Of a DNA stretch of 64,000 nucleotides, positions 1 through 10,578 are shown one piece after another; positions within the stretch are counted from its first letter, which is position 1; each line of letters opens with the position of its first letter. Under the pieces are notes generated by a model. The model was given only the letters and a program-made list of their open reading frames with translations. It was not told where the DNA came from and searched no databases. The translations under genes and the position numbers were made by a program. This DNA is from Tetraselmis striata (taxonomy: Eukaryota; Chlorophyta; Chlorodendrophyceae; Chlorodendrales; Chlorodendraceae), in contig VCJN01001789.1 in the NCBI GenBank assembly GCA_006384855.1, positions 1 to 64,000 of the forward strand, read 5' to 3'.

Positions 1-1162
1 AGGATAAACCTAAATAAGTCACGACGCGCGCCACCCCATCGATCAATTCATTGCGTTTGACGTCGTATGATTGTGGGGCAAGCGTGCGAGGGCAAATACT
101 TTAAGTGTCTAATTGTGCTCGAATCGCATTGTCTAATTGGCACGAGTAGCCAACACTCGCATAATTACACCCCCTCCCCCCCCCAGGCCCCTACAGATAC
201 GTACAGCACCACTGTCTATCATTATATTGTCAACATGTCCAAAACGCACTTCTTATCGTCTGCATTGAAGCGGTGGTCGTTGACTTACCTGCGTTTGTTG
301 TCGACATCGAGTTATTTGTGGACGTTGAGCGCGGCACGGAGTCTTGCAAGCTCGTGATATCCATGTGCCTAATGCCGTCGAGGGGCAACGAGGCACCGCA
401 CTCCCTATTCGCCTCTTCCTGCAATTACACTAGGCCGAATGTGAGGTGGAGGCGCCGACAGGACAGGAGGGCAGAGGGTGCTCAACGAACACCGAACGAG
501 AAGGTGACCGGATCAAAAACGGCATAAGACGCCGGTGTCCAGCTCGCACTGCTCCTCCGCGGCAGTGACGGCACGGGCGGGTCCAAGGCTACCAAGGTGC
601 CACCCGTGCACGAGCCCCGCCCCCATCCCCATCCGGAGGTGGAGGCGGACGGAGGGCTCGCGATTCAGAGGGCCGAGGACGGTCGTCGGGTCCACCCAGG
701 CAGCGGGTCGGTGGGGGAGGGTGGGATTGGACTAAAAACCCGATATTGGACACGGGTATTTTGTGGCGCATTATTCGACGGCGGTAACAGGATTCGTACG
801 CGCGGGTACCGGTCCGGCTACCGAGATTACTAATACATGTTATCATCATATCACGTGCATGCTGCGATGTAGTATATTCTTCATTCGGAACCTCCTGTAT
901 CTCCTCTATGGTGCGCCACGATACGCACCGAATCCATGCTGGCGGGTGACGACCCCACTGCCGCACCGCCCTGCTACTTGGGCAGTGCGACGAGCGCCAT
1001 CGTATCTGCCCGCCTGCGCCCCGATCGCTGACGGGCATCAATCGGTACCCCCCAGCAGAAGCTACATAACCTCTAACCGTTACTTTGTCGTAAGCGTCGT
1101 CTCGCTTGCCACATCAATCCCCCGTCTATCCTGCACAACGCAACTCATCGCACTATACCACA
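1..1162. other. Spacer upstream of the PsbP-like gene, containing a dispersed repeat copy
   Basis: No gene was recognised here. Positions 429-735 are a copy of a dispersed repeat seen again at 47806-48095. The segment at 830-1160 is ordinary spacer that presumably contains the promoter of the downstream plus-strand gene; I see no clear TATA element. Confidence 0.6.
429..735. repeat. Dispersed repeat, copy 1 (about 300 bp)
   Basis: This stretch matches 47806-48095 over nearly its whole length. Shared blocks include GCCGAATGTGA, AGACGCCGGTGTCCAGCTC, CTGCTCCTCCGCGGCAGTG and AAGGCTACCAAGG, in the same order and spacing. It has no convincing protein-coding content; open frames across it are proline- and arginine-rich in all phases. 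The family could be a transposon terminal fragment. Confidence 0.75.
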
Positions 1163-1865
1163 ATGTCTACATTCATGGCTGCCGCTCGTGCGCCCGTGGT
1201 AGCCGGTAGCGCCGTGGCCGGACGCCAGCCCTCTCGCGCGCGCGCCAGCGTCCGCTGCGAGGCGCGATCCGCCTCCCGCAGCAGCGCCCCCGCGCCCGCT
1301 GCCGTCCTCGAGCTGTCCCGGCGCGACGCGATGCAACTGGCGGTGGGCACCGCCGTTCACGATGAGCGCGCTCCCCGCGGCGGCGGCAAAGACGCCAAAG
1401 GGGTTCCTGGGCGTGCGGGACCCGGCGGACGGTTACCAGTTCTTCTACCCCTTTGGCTGGCAGGAGGTGTCCATCCCCGGCCAGGACGTCGTCTTCAAGG
1501 ACGTTATCGAGCCGCTCGAGAGCGTGAGCGTGAACCTGCTTGAGGTTCCCGACAAGGAGAGCATCGCGGAGTACGGGGACGTGAACGAGGTCGCGTTCAC
1601 GCTGGCGGACAAGGTGCTGACGCCGCCCAGCCAGCCGGTGCAGATTCTGAAGGCCAAGGAGGACGTCTTCGAGGGCGTCACCTACTACACATTCGAGTTC
1701 CTCGTGGATGCCGGAAACTATAAGCGCCACGCGCTGGCCTCCGTCTGCGTGAACAACCACAAGTTCTACACGATGCTGACGGGCTGCAACGAGCGGAGGT
1801 GGAAGAAGACCGAGGGGAAGCTGAAGCAGATGGTGGACTCCTTCTCGACCTTCACCATCCTGTAA
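1163..1865 (+). CDS. PPL1: PsbP-like thylakoid lumen protein (PPL1-type), apparent frameshift in the targeting region
   Basis: The protein belongs to the PsbP-like family of the thylakoid lumen; PPL1 members assist photosystem II repair. The mature domain shows the family blocks DGYQFFYPFGWQEV, VFKDVIEPLESVSVN, YYTFEFLVDAGNYKRHA and FYTMLTGCNERRW, and ends with a TAA at 1863-1865. Upstream, from ATG 1163, is an Ala/Arg/Ser-rich plastid transit peptide followed by a twin-arginine-like lumen signal (LSRRDAMQLAVGTA) and an alanine-rich cleavage region (ALPAAAAK). The signal and the mature domain lie in different frames: the coding length of 703 nt has one base too many, and the shift falls between about 1350 and 1362. 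No intron of usable size can repair it. The internal ATG at 1362 gives the mature domain alone, without targeting. The cause may be a sequencing error, a strain-specific defect or a pseudogene. No introns were seen, unlike its neighbours. Confidence 0.85.
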
Positions 1866-1959
1866 ACGCCCGCCGCCCTCCCCCCCTTTTCACTCCCCAA
1901 ATCGCCCATCTTTTGCATTGGGCGCCCGCCTGCCGCAGCGTTCTCTTTAAGCTCATTTC

Positions 1960-2330
1960 CCGTCCCGTACTCTAGCCCCTTCATTGCACACCTCGCCCTG
2001 ACGCAGGAGGGAATTAGGGGGGCTATTTGCACACCACCGACGCATTCCTTCACCCACCCAGGCTTCCGTCCGCCCAGGCTGCAGTCTCTGTATCTGCACC
2101 GCTGCGCAGCCCGCCCGCTGGACCCCTGTGGAACCTGCTGACCCATCCCAGAATCCGCCTCTGATTCCATCAATGGCATCCATGCACCCTCCCCTCTGTC
2201 CTCTGCATGACCTGGGCACGACACCCTCAGCGCTGATATCAGCCAGGTGATACATGCTGCGCGGGAATGTAGCAGCCCTGGATGTCACCTGCACCGCAGC
2301 GCCCTGCATGGCCTTGCTGCGCGGTTGGCG
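1960..2330. repeat. Diverged direct repeat, copy 1 (pair with 5310-5690)
   Basis: Blocks recur in the same order at 5310-5690. Examples are TAGCCCCTT followed by GCACAC, TTTGCACcAC, CCTTCAC followed by CCCAGGC, AACCTGCTGA followed by ATCCC, and CTTGCTGCG. The match is patchy and ungapped alignment fails, so the duplication is old. Copy 1 starts about 100 bp after the PsbP-like stop codon and may include its 3' untranslated region. Confidence 0.5.
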
Positions 2331-4795
2331 CGCCCTCAATGTACAGTGGGCTGTCCCATGAGGGAGAAGGGGACTGCGCAGACAGAGGGCGGGCGGGGCG
2401 ACTCACTCCCGGACATTTGCGTTGCCGATGATGGCTGAGTACAACATGTCAGTATATGATTATAATACGCCACCCGCACGAGGTAGTCGAGCTGTATTAC
2501 CAGGTGCCAGGAGTAGATGACCTGGTACCACTGCGCCATTGTATGTGAGCTGACCTCATGTTGCGAGGCACGCACAGCGATAGGCATGCATCGTTTGGTG
2601 ATCATATCAAGGTTCTCCTGCGATAGTCTTTGAAACAGTTAAAGTACTATGACTTTGATGTGACGTGGCTTCGCAAAACGCGCGATAGGAGGGGTGTCGC
2701 GCGCTCTATTCCGGACAAATAGAGCGTCGACTTGGGGGGCGTCGGCGTCCATATCGGCTCCGGGGTGTCCGGCAGCTCTTGGGTCGGCGAGAGCCATGGG
2801 CGCCTGGGGGGGGGGGGGGGCAGCTTGGAGGGGATGTTGCGCACACCTGTCAGTCGCTTCCCGCACAAGCCGGCCTCCGCTTCCGCGGAAGTTGTTGTTG
2901 CAAGTGCATCCGCTGGGATGGAACACTTGCCGTTTATATATTTCCTTTGTGAAGGACGTGAACATTCTTCAAAGGACTGTATCCGACCTGCACCTGAATC
3001 TGAATCAACAGGAGACATCAGATGTGCAATTGACAATGGATACCATGACGCGTTGAGTCGATCCACTCGATATGAAGAGCGCATGCATGCTGGTTGGGCC
3101 GCGACTGTGGGATTGCGTTGACACGCCGTGTCATATTCACTCCACACTGTCTGAATTTTGTACTTCAGGCCCGATTGTTCAATAACCCACCTCGTTAAGT
3201 TTATTTGCCTACCTGCCCTCCTATAGAAACAGAACGAATAGGGGCTGCTTTACTATATAGCATGGCAGCTGTGACGACTGGCAGCAGCTGACGATGTTGT
3301 TTCTGGCTTTCTGCTGGTGTCGTCGGCTGTTGCTGCGCACCCATTTCGCAGTGTAGTCGGCAATACGGGTAGCGGCGTGCAGATTGACAGAAACTGTTGC
3401 ACAGCATCAATGAAAGGCACGGGCACAAGGTCCCACAGGGCGAGGTGGGCGCAGGTACTGTCGCGGTCGGTGCACATCGCCCTCACCACTACTGGTCGGA
3501 GGGTTCATGCTGCTCCATTCTACTCCATCCTATTACTGCCGTCGCTTTGCCCGGCCCGGCCGGCAGCAAGCGTGCGCTGCGTCTGAGTCGACGCTGCGTT
3601 CCTTCCTGCGCGTTGATACGGATGCCGACGCACTTCGAAAAGCGCGCCATCAGCATTTGCTATCAGTATTTGTATACAAAGTGGGCGGGAGCCTGCCGGC
3701 GCATACCGACGGTAGTTACTTTCTTATATTCGTCATCAACAATACTTCATATGTAATCAGTGTCAAGTTATGCCAGAAAAAGGCATTGCACTCTAAAATG
3801 AAAAATGAGCAGTTGTTCTTCAAATGCGTTGGTACCGTCGGTAGATGCATATTGCCGTGCTACTATACATAGTTAACGCCTGACCCTATATAATCAACTA
3901 TGTAATCATCACAACACGAAATGCCCTTCTGCTCGCTACACGTGCGAAACCACATAGCATGTTCTATTCTATTTAGTTCTGTTTGTAGTGCGCATTTGTG
4001 AAAGCCCAGATGTAATAAGATGAATACATAGCATGTTGTTCTACTTTGGGTTGACATCGCGATGGAGGGAAGCGTTGTGGTGGGAAAATCGATCTTTGTG
4101 ACTTTGGGGTTGCGTTTGGCTGAGTCCACGCGTCCGGCTTGTGTGTTGCTGAAGCATTGGGATGGGCTGATAATGAGCGCTACATTATCGATGTTGCAGG
4201 CGTCGGTGCCCGCACTTATACGTGCTGGGTCAACGCCGGTGCACATTTGGGACATGGGCCTGGCGCTGCAGCCTAGCGCACGAAACAGTCGGACAATGCT
4301 GCTTGATTCTTCCCAGGCGACCCGTGCAGCACATCATTCATCGGTGTGGGCGTTCTGTGGCGGAGTGCACGGAGGCGCTTGGGCGCCTCATCCGTGGCGC
4401 TGAGTGATGTCTTTGCGGTGCCCATTGCTGCCAAGACATCGACCCGCCGCTCAATTGTGCTGTTGCTGCGCGTGAGGGCATTCACGGCCCCATAACTTCG
4501 GAACATTCTGGCAGAGTCACCTGCTGAGTTTTGTCAGCTCAATGTGCTGGCATGGATGCGCTAATTTTCCTGCGGCGTGTCTCCGCTAATGTGCACGGCA
4601 TTATGGGCGAATAACTGCTTGCGATTGCTAGGACCCAGTCTTCCTTTGGCCACCATGTGCTCTGTTGGGGAGGGCAATGTCACCTGGCTGGGCGAGCTGG
4701 ACTCATTGGTTGGTGGGTTCCCTTTTGGGTACATGCATGTGGCTGTTCTTGTCTGTCTTTTGGTCGGCTGGTTTCTCTGGAAATTGCATATTTAG

Positions 4796-5049
4796 GTGAT
4801 TCAAGCGACACCGTTGCCGCTGCCTTTCCCGACATCGATTCCGCCAAGGCGGATCTCAGCACGCCCTCCGGCCCATCCCACCTAAAGATGATCTCCGAGA
4901 TGGGCGCCTCGGGCGCCAAGGCCGACCCCCACACCGTCGGGGGGCAGGTACAAAGCGCCGGGAGCGCAGGCGGCTCTGACAAGTTTTGGTGGGTCTGGAC
5001 CGAGATCAACCAGATGAACGCCATGTGCAGTACCACCTGCCTGATCTGA
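4796..5049 (+). CDS. Possible short coding exon, unidentified
   Basis: After a plausible acceptor (TTTAG at about 4791-4795) an open frame of roughly 84 codons reads through DSSDTVAAAFPDID, SHLKMISEMGASGAKAD and SDKFWWVWTEINQMNAM to a TGA at about 5047-5049. It is GC-rich, with a codon choice resembling the real genes here and unlike the AT-richer spacer around it. No family was recognised and no upstream exon was found. It may be the last exon of a small gene, a pseudogene, or chance. Confidence 0.25.
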
Positions 5050-5309
5050 GTCCAGCCAAAGGTGCGACCAATGCCTAGGCAGTGTAGCTTGTGAAGCTCC
5101 TCCGCTACTGGGGGCAGGCCGCCATGCCGGTGTATATCTTGTATTGTGTATGTGTGCACCCATTTGAATCTGCTGCATCACATTTTCTGCGGCCGCTGGT
5201 ATATATGGTGAACATTGCCATCGTGTAAAACCTCTTATCTTTATCCCTGAACCCACTCCCCGTACTCAGCTTCCTGGGTTGGGCAGCCGGGCGCCTATAG
5301 CCTCAAGTG

Positions 5310-5690
5310 CCCTTCCCATATGCTAGCCCCTTATATGCACACTATTGCTCCCTCAAATTGGAGATGTCGAAGGCTGGCTGCCTAATACACTTAAGGATTT
5401 GCACCACCCCATCTGCGCATCCCTTCACTCATCCCGCCCAGGCATGCATCCACCTGTCCGCACCGCAACCCAGCCCGGCTCCCGCCAAGCCTGACAAAAC
5501 CTGCTGATCAATCCCGCATCTCGCCGCCCACCCCATCGATGGCCAGCACCCACTGCAGCTATGCTCAAGCAGCGAATGCCGGCATCGTGAAGCCCATATA
5601 ATAAGGGGTTGATAAAGAAAATGAGCGTGGTGCAGCACAGGCACGTATACCCCTGCACCGTAGCCCCCCCGGCACTTGCTGCGTGGATGG
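5310..5690. repeat. Diverged direct repeat, copy 2 (pair with 1960-2330)
   Basis: This is the second copy of the old duplication described at 1960-2330. It does not follow a recognisable PsbP-like remnant, so the duplicated unit seems to be non-coding. Confidence 0.5.
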
Positions 5691-5994
5691 CGAGTCCTTA
5701 GCGCTCGAGCACAGCACACTCAGCATACTAGCACGACATCCGCGTTCATGGGGCCCGGGCTGCCTCGAGAGGGTGGCGAAGAACCTTTCAAGGCAGGCTA
5801 GGTGGCGGGACACGCACCCCACTGCATAGCACAGGTGTGTTGCCAGGGTTATTTGTATCAAGCCACCGGAGCTGCTCGCATTATAGGAATGCACCCGCCC
5901 ACCTAGGCCAGCAGCGCATGGTCTGGGCTAGTAGCTCTGAAGGACTGTTACAGTCGCAGATGGCAGCGAGTTGTGTACGGGACGCAGCAGCTGC

Positions 5995-8900
5995 TCAGGG
6001 CTGCCTGCCGCTGCGCACCAGCTGGCTGCCCGCCCGGATGACGGCATCGCGCAGGCGGGCTTGCAGGCTGGCAATGCTCACGGCGAGAGCCGGCTCGGGC
6101 GGCGGGCCGGCGCCACCTCCCACCAGCAGCCCCTCCGCCCAGTCCTGCACGCGCTTCAGCGTGTTGAGCATCGCCACCACGCCTGCGCCGCCGAGCTCCG
6201 CCGTGCCAGCCGCGCCGCACAGCTTGTGCGCGACGCCGGCAGCAAACCAGTTCTCCGTGGCGGCCAGGAAGGCGGCAGCCGCGTCCTGGCCAGCGCTGCC
6301 GCGGGGCTCCCCGTCAGCGATTGCGTTGGTGTCCACCGGCACGCCGTCCACACAGTTCATGCCAGCCTTTGCAGCCGCCTGCACGCGGAGACGGCACGCC
6401 GAAGCAAGCAACGCAGTCAATTGGACAAGCGCAGCAGTAGCATGAGCGTAGATGAGTTCCTTCACTGCCAGTGGGCGAGGGACACTATCTCGCCAGGCAG
6501 TGTCCAGAACATTTGTGAGCAAAACCCGTTCAACCTTAGCATAGCGGATGTGGATACCGTGATGCCAAAGACAATGGGATGTACGGGTAAAGGGCGGAGC
6601 GGGCGCTGCGCAGGTCTGATGCTTTATGGATCACAACCAGTAGTGTTAGTGTGACAACCCACTACCAGAGTTTATACTGGAACTTTTAAATGCTGATTGT
6701 TTAGGGTTGTCAGGATAAACATTACCACAACGAAATGATCAATCAAAGATGTATGTATTGCACATGTAATGTACCGATTTTTATGGTAAATGCTTCCGAA
6801 TCATCAATGACAAACACAATTGGTGACGAGAGTAGAGCTGAACGGTGATCTTGGCCTTTCGCAAAGAGAAACAAATATATATGTATAATATAATATATAT
6901 AGTATATATCTGTGCCAGAAGTAATCAAACGAGTAGGAATGTGTAAGACAATTATTGACATAGCGGAAATTTGAAGAGCTGTTTGATACAGCATGGTGCC
7001 CATATGCCGGAGCAGGGGCCACATGCTGTCTTGTGGAGGATTCCGGAGCGGTTTCGTGCACCCGGCAGAACTCTCAGGAAGGGGGGGGATGGGGGGGGAG
7101 GGGGGGGGGGGGTACCATCCGGTTCGCGGCCTGCACGCTGAGCAGTGCCGGGTCCAGCAGGGTGCCGTTGTCCATGGTGACGCCGCGGCGGTGCTTGGAT
7201 GGCGAGGCGCTGGTTGCCGGTGCGTGGCTCTTGCGGTTGTCGCCCGCTGCGGCAGTAGGTGCGGCTGTGCTCTCCATCAGGGCGCCGCGCCGTACGCTGG
7301 GCCCGGAAGCAACTTGAGAGAGCACATCCTCTACACCGCCCTCGTCTGTGACACGAAAGCGCACCATTAGACGCTATTCGGTTGACGACGGCCAATCTAG
7401 TGCAATTGGAACCCGGCATCTACTGCAATAACCGCATGGTCCCACGAGTGCCGGGCCACCTGCAAGGGCGCATCCTATAAGCCTGAATTCGGGCAAGCTA
7501 GAAGGCCCAACTGAAACATTCGCCATAATGGCGTAACGCTTTGGTCTATACATGACGTCTGACAGGCAAGGCAGGTTCATATTCGCAGTGCTATGATTGC
7601 CAGGTCAGCACCCGTATACGTCACCGTTGTCATACATGATACTTGCGATGTTAACAGTGACGCATTTATACAAGACCGGCATGAGGATGGCCACAATGAG
7701 ATATATGTGCACTTATCCATGTAAGTTGCGATTGATAAGACATGTGATAAATGCATGAGCGGTGAGCCCCAGCCCCCTATTTAATCTGCACCACGGTTTC
7801 AGTCGTCCACATATGCGCCGAAGTGGTGTAATAAACACATGTGGCTGCAGAGGGTGTATGTGTTGGGGGGGGGCGGGGGGGGGGGGGGGGGAGGGGGGGG
7901 CGTGCCTGCCCCCAGCTCCTTGGGCCAGCTCATCACGCGCTTGTTGATGCCAAGGTAGCCGTCCACAGCCGACATTAATCCCTGGGGAGTGCCGCTATTT
8001 GCGGCAGCCACCACCGAGGTGCTGAGTTCGGCCATGTGCGCGACCGCCCTGCGCAGACACAGGCATCGTGTAGACTCAGCGGGCGATGATAAGTTGGTGA
8101 CAGGGCCGAGAAAATGGTATATCCAAGTGCCACCGTGCGACCATTCAGTGCCACCGTGGCGCACCTCTCCGTTGCCCAGACTTCCTCAATGGCCAGCAAC
8201 GCCTGCTGCAGCGCTACCTCCCGCTTCCGCAGCATATCCAGGCGCGCCGCCTCCAGCGTCTCATCAGGCATTTGCGGGGACAGTTCCGACGCATGCGGTC
8301 CGTCCAGGCGCTGCTCCAGGTGGCGGTAGGCGGCCAGCAGTGCGGATGGCGGCGGAGGCGAGGGCGCCGGCGGTGCCTCTTTGCGGTGGCTGTCCTTGGA
8401 TGCCGGTAGGGCGGAGTCCAGCAGCACCTGATCCTCGCTGATGTTGTGCATGTCCATCGACATGCTTTGCCGGGCTGCGGCGCCCTGGCTGATGTGGTTG
8501 CGCCGGTGGGCGCCCTCACGGCTGCCCGCGCCTGTACTGGCGCTCCGGTGGTGGGCGGCGACGCCCTCGGGCTCGACAGCGCCACTGCTGCCGCTGCTGC
8601 GAGCAGTGCGGCTGGTCTTGCTCAGACTAGACACGGTGGCGGCCAGGTGCCCGCTGTGTCGGCGGCTCAGGCCAACGGGCGACAAATTGGTACCACTGCC
8701 GCGCATTGGCGTGGACGCATTGAGCCTTTCCCGGATAGAGCGGCTGCGGGCGGCGGACCTCTGGCTGCTCGCCATCTGTCCCATGCTTTGTGACAGGTCA
8801 ACTGCAGCGAGGCAGGGGTCCTCGTACGTCGGCTGGAGGGCCACCAGCCGCTCCTTCGCTGTCGTCCTCCGCGCGCCGCTGGAGCACGGAGAGCCCAGCG

Positions 8901-9291
8901 CGAACGGCGAGCTCAGCTTGCCCGCCGTGGTGCCCCCGCCGAACCCCCCCAGCTGCTCCACGACGCACACCATGTCCGTCGGGAGGCTGCCGCCCTCTTC
9001 ATCCTCCCGCGTGATTCTTCGGGAGCCGGTGTCGTCCTCGCCGGCATCGCTGCACGGCGCACCCAGCTCGCTGCCCCACCGTGACAGGCGATCCTCCCGC
9101 GGAGGAGACGAGGAGGGGCTCGACCGAGCCTCCCCCAGCTCCTCGCCGTCCGCCTCGTCAAACGTGTCCAGCAGAGCGGCCCGCAGGCTCCCGCGCCGCC
9201 CCTGACCACCGATGCAGGCGGTTTCCGGCGGGAGGCACCACTGTCCGCGTTCGCGCCCGCCGCTGCGGTTCGCCGCGACTGCTGCGTCCAT
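5995..9291 (-). CDS. Unidentified 679-aa protein, four exons, disordered N-terminus and helical C-terminus
   Basis: I do not recognise the family. Four exons join in phase: 9291-8165, 8048-7906, 7345-7116 and 6534-5995 (stop TGA 5997-5995). Intron 1 is GT-AG. Intron 2 uses a GC donor at 7905-7904, supported because the phase (one base left over) matches the next exon. Intron 3 begins GTACC and runs straight into a C-tract. The acceptor of exon 4 (AAG at 6535) is weak, so that junction is the least certain. Residues 1-300 are low-complexity, rich in Ser, Arg, Gly and acidic patches, with likely phosphorylation-prone stretches. From about residue 325 the sequence looks helical (LEAARLDMLRKREVALQQAL), and the last 180 residues are alanine/leucine-rich helices. 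No transmembrane segment or signal peptide is evident. The reading-phase agreement across three introns argues for a real gene. Confidence 0.6.
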
Positions 9292-10578
9292 TTCTCACTA
9301 GCAAAAAATCGTTTGACTGCACGACGCGCCGGCCGACGCTGATGGCCCGGTCCGCCACCTCCCCCTGAGGCGGCGAGAGCGGCGAAGCGGCCGTCAGAGC
9401 TGCCGAGTGGCTTAACGGTCCGTTACAGCGCACCTGCTGCTCAATAGCTCGACTGTGAGCGCTGGTGATGTGCAGCTATAGGCTAGTCGGGCCCAGTACC
9501 GGGGCAACCGCCGGTGCGGATAGCACCGCGTACTGGTGGACGGAGTAAAACCGGGGCGTCGTGCTTTTTTCCACCAGGCTCATTTCAGTGCTCGCGAGTC
9601 GCGGCAGCTCAGCAAGGCGGCGACGGTGCGTGACGCAGAGGGCTAGGCGTTGCAGGATTGTGCGCTTGCTTCGAAGGTTCTCATAGTGCAGTTGGAAATG
9701 GTGTTGACGCAGGTAGGGGGCGGGCAGGGCGGCGGGCGGGTCCGGCCGTGTACTGCCTGGTCGGAGTCGACTGCGCGTGCGGGGGTCGCACAGGAAATCG
9801 GTGTGGATAATCGCTCACCTGCCCCTATCCGGCCGCGGCTGGCGAGACGCGCTTAGCCCCGCACAGACGGTTGGGGCACTGAATGATAGATACAGGGTGG
9901 AGAAGGCGCGCGCGAAGAGGACACGAGAGCGCGGTGCCATCCGTGTGCGGCAGTTGCGGCTGTGCCCGGCCGATAGCCGAGTGGCTGGTCATTTTTCGCG
10001 CAGCAGATGGTCGTTGCCGGGCTGGGAGAGGAGGGGAAGGGGGTAGGTCCACTGCCGGGAACGCACCTGCCACACCGGCGGCCGTTGATGCGCCTGTCTT
10101 TCGCCAGGGGCAGCTATACGGAGGCGTGTATCGAGCTGTGGAGGCGGGTGGAAGTTCACGGCGTCGCCGCACAGGGATGGTTGCAAACAAAACGCCAAAC
10201 GACCGTCCGCAGCAGCTGCACGTCGGACTTCAAACCACCAAACCAATCCAGCAATAACGGCACCTACACGCTCCATCCGCGCCTTCTCTATCCGCGCCGA
10301 TCACAAATATTGCGACTACCCATAGCGACTTTGTACGAGATTAGCGGCCGCCCGCCTGCTGGCCCGCCAGTATCCGCCAATGTATCGGTACGGGTACCGG
10401 TAGTCGCTAGTCCCTAATAATCACCAGCAGTCGCTAATACTTTTAAAAGGATTCCTGGTATATAATCGAAAACACCACAGCCGCCACCGGCCGACAACAA
10501 CTGATGCATCCCAGAGCTTTTTTCCTTCCCCAGTCGTAGCGCTACTTTGCGTGCATTCTCTTGACGCTCTCCCTGTAA
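9292..10578. other. Spacer upstream of the minus-strand 679-aa gene
   Basis: No gene was recognised. The minus-strand gene starts at 9291, so its promoter should lie in 9292-9600. The right end, about 10505-10578, is half of a dispersed repeat interrupted by the TIR element that follows. Around 10395-10440 there are copies of a TAGTCGCTA motif and GGTACCGG. Confidence 0.5.
10505..10578 (-). repeat. Left half of a dispersed repeat split by the TIR element at 10579-12648
   Basis: Read on the minus strand this matches 30597-30662 and, more loosely, 40890-40985. Shared blocks on the plus strand here are TTTTTTCCTTCCCCAG, GTGCATTCTCTTGACG and CTCTCCCTGTAA. The other half continues after the element at 12649 (TAACCAAAAAGATA). 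The intact copy at 30597 shows the uninterrupted form. Confidence 0.75.

Larger units (their letters stand above)
1866..5994. other. Long spacer with an old direct duplication and G-runs
   Basis: No well-supported gene was found in this 4.1-kb stretch. It contains two diverged direct repeats (1960-2330 and 5310-5690), a G-run at 2804-2820, and a segment at 4400-4720 that resembles 54720-55020. One possible short exon is at 4796-5049 (listed separately). The remainder shows no motif I can interpret. Confidence 0.5.

Noticed and set aside
1340-1366. Tiny intron (GTGGGC...GATGAG, 24 nt) to explain the PsbP-like frame change
   Set aside because: Too short for an intron and a multiple of three, so removing it would not restore the frame.
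8441-9205. 254-codon plus-strand open frame opposite exon 1 of the 679-aa gene
   Set aside because: Shadow of the opposite strand; serine/arginine/proline composition with no motif.
9395-9480. tRNA-like A box (TGGCTTAACGG) suggesting a tRNA-Leu or tRNA-Ser gene
   Set aside because: No B box (GGTTCGANTCC) or acceptor-stem pairing follows within the required distance.
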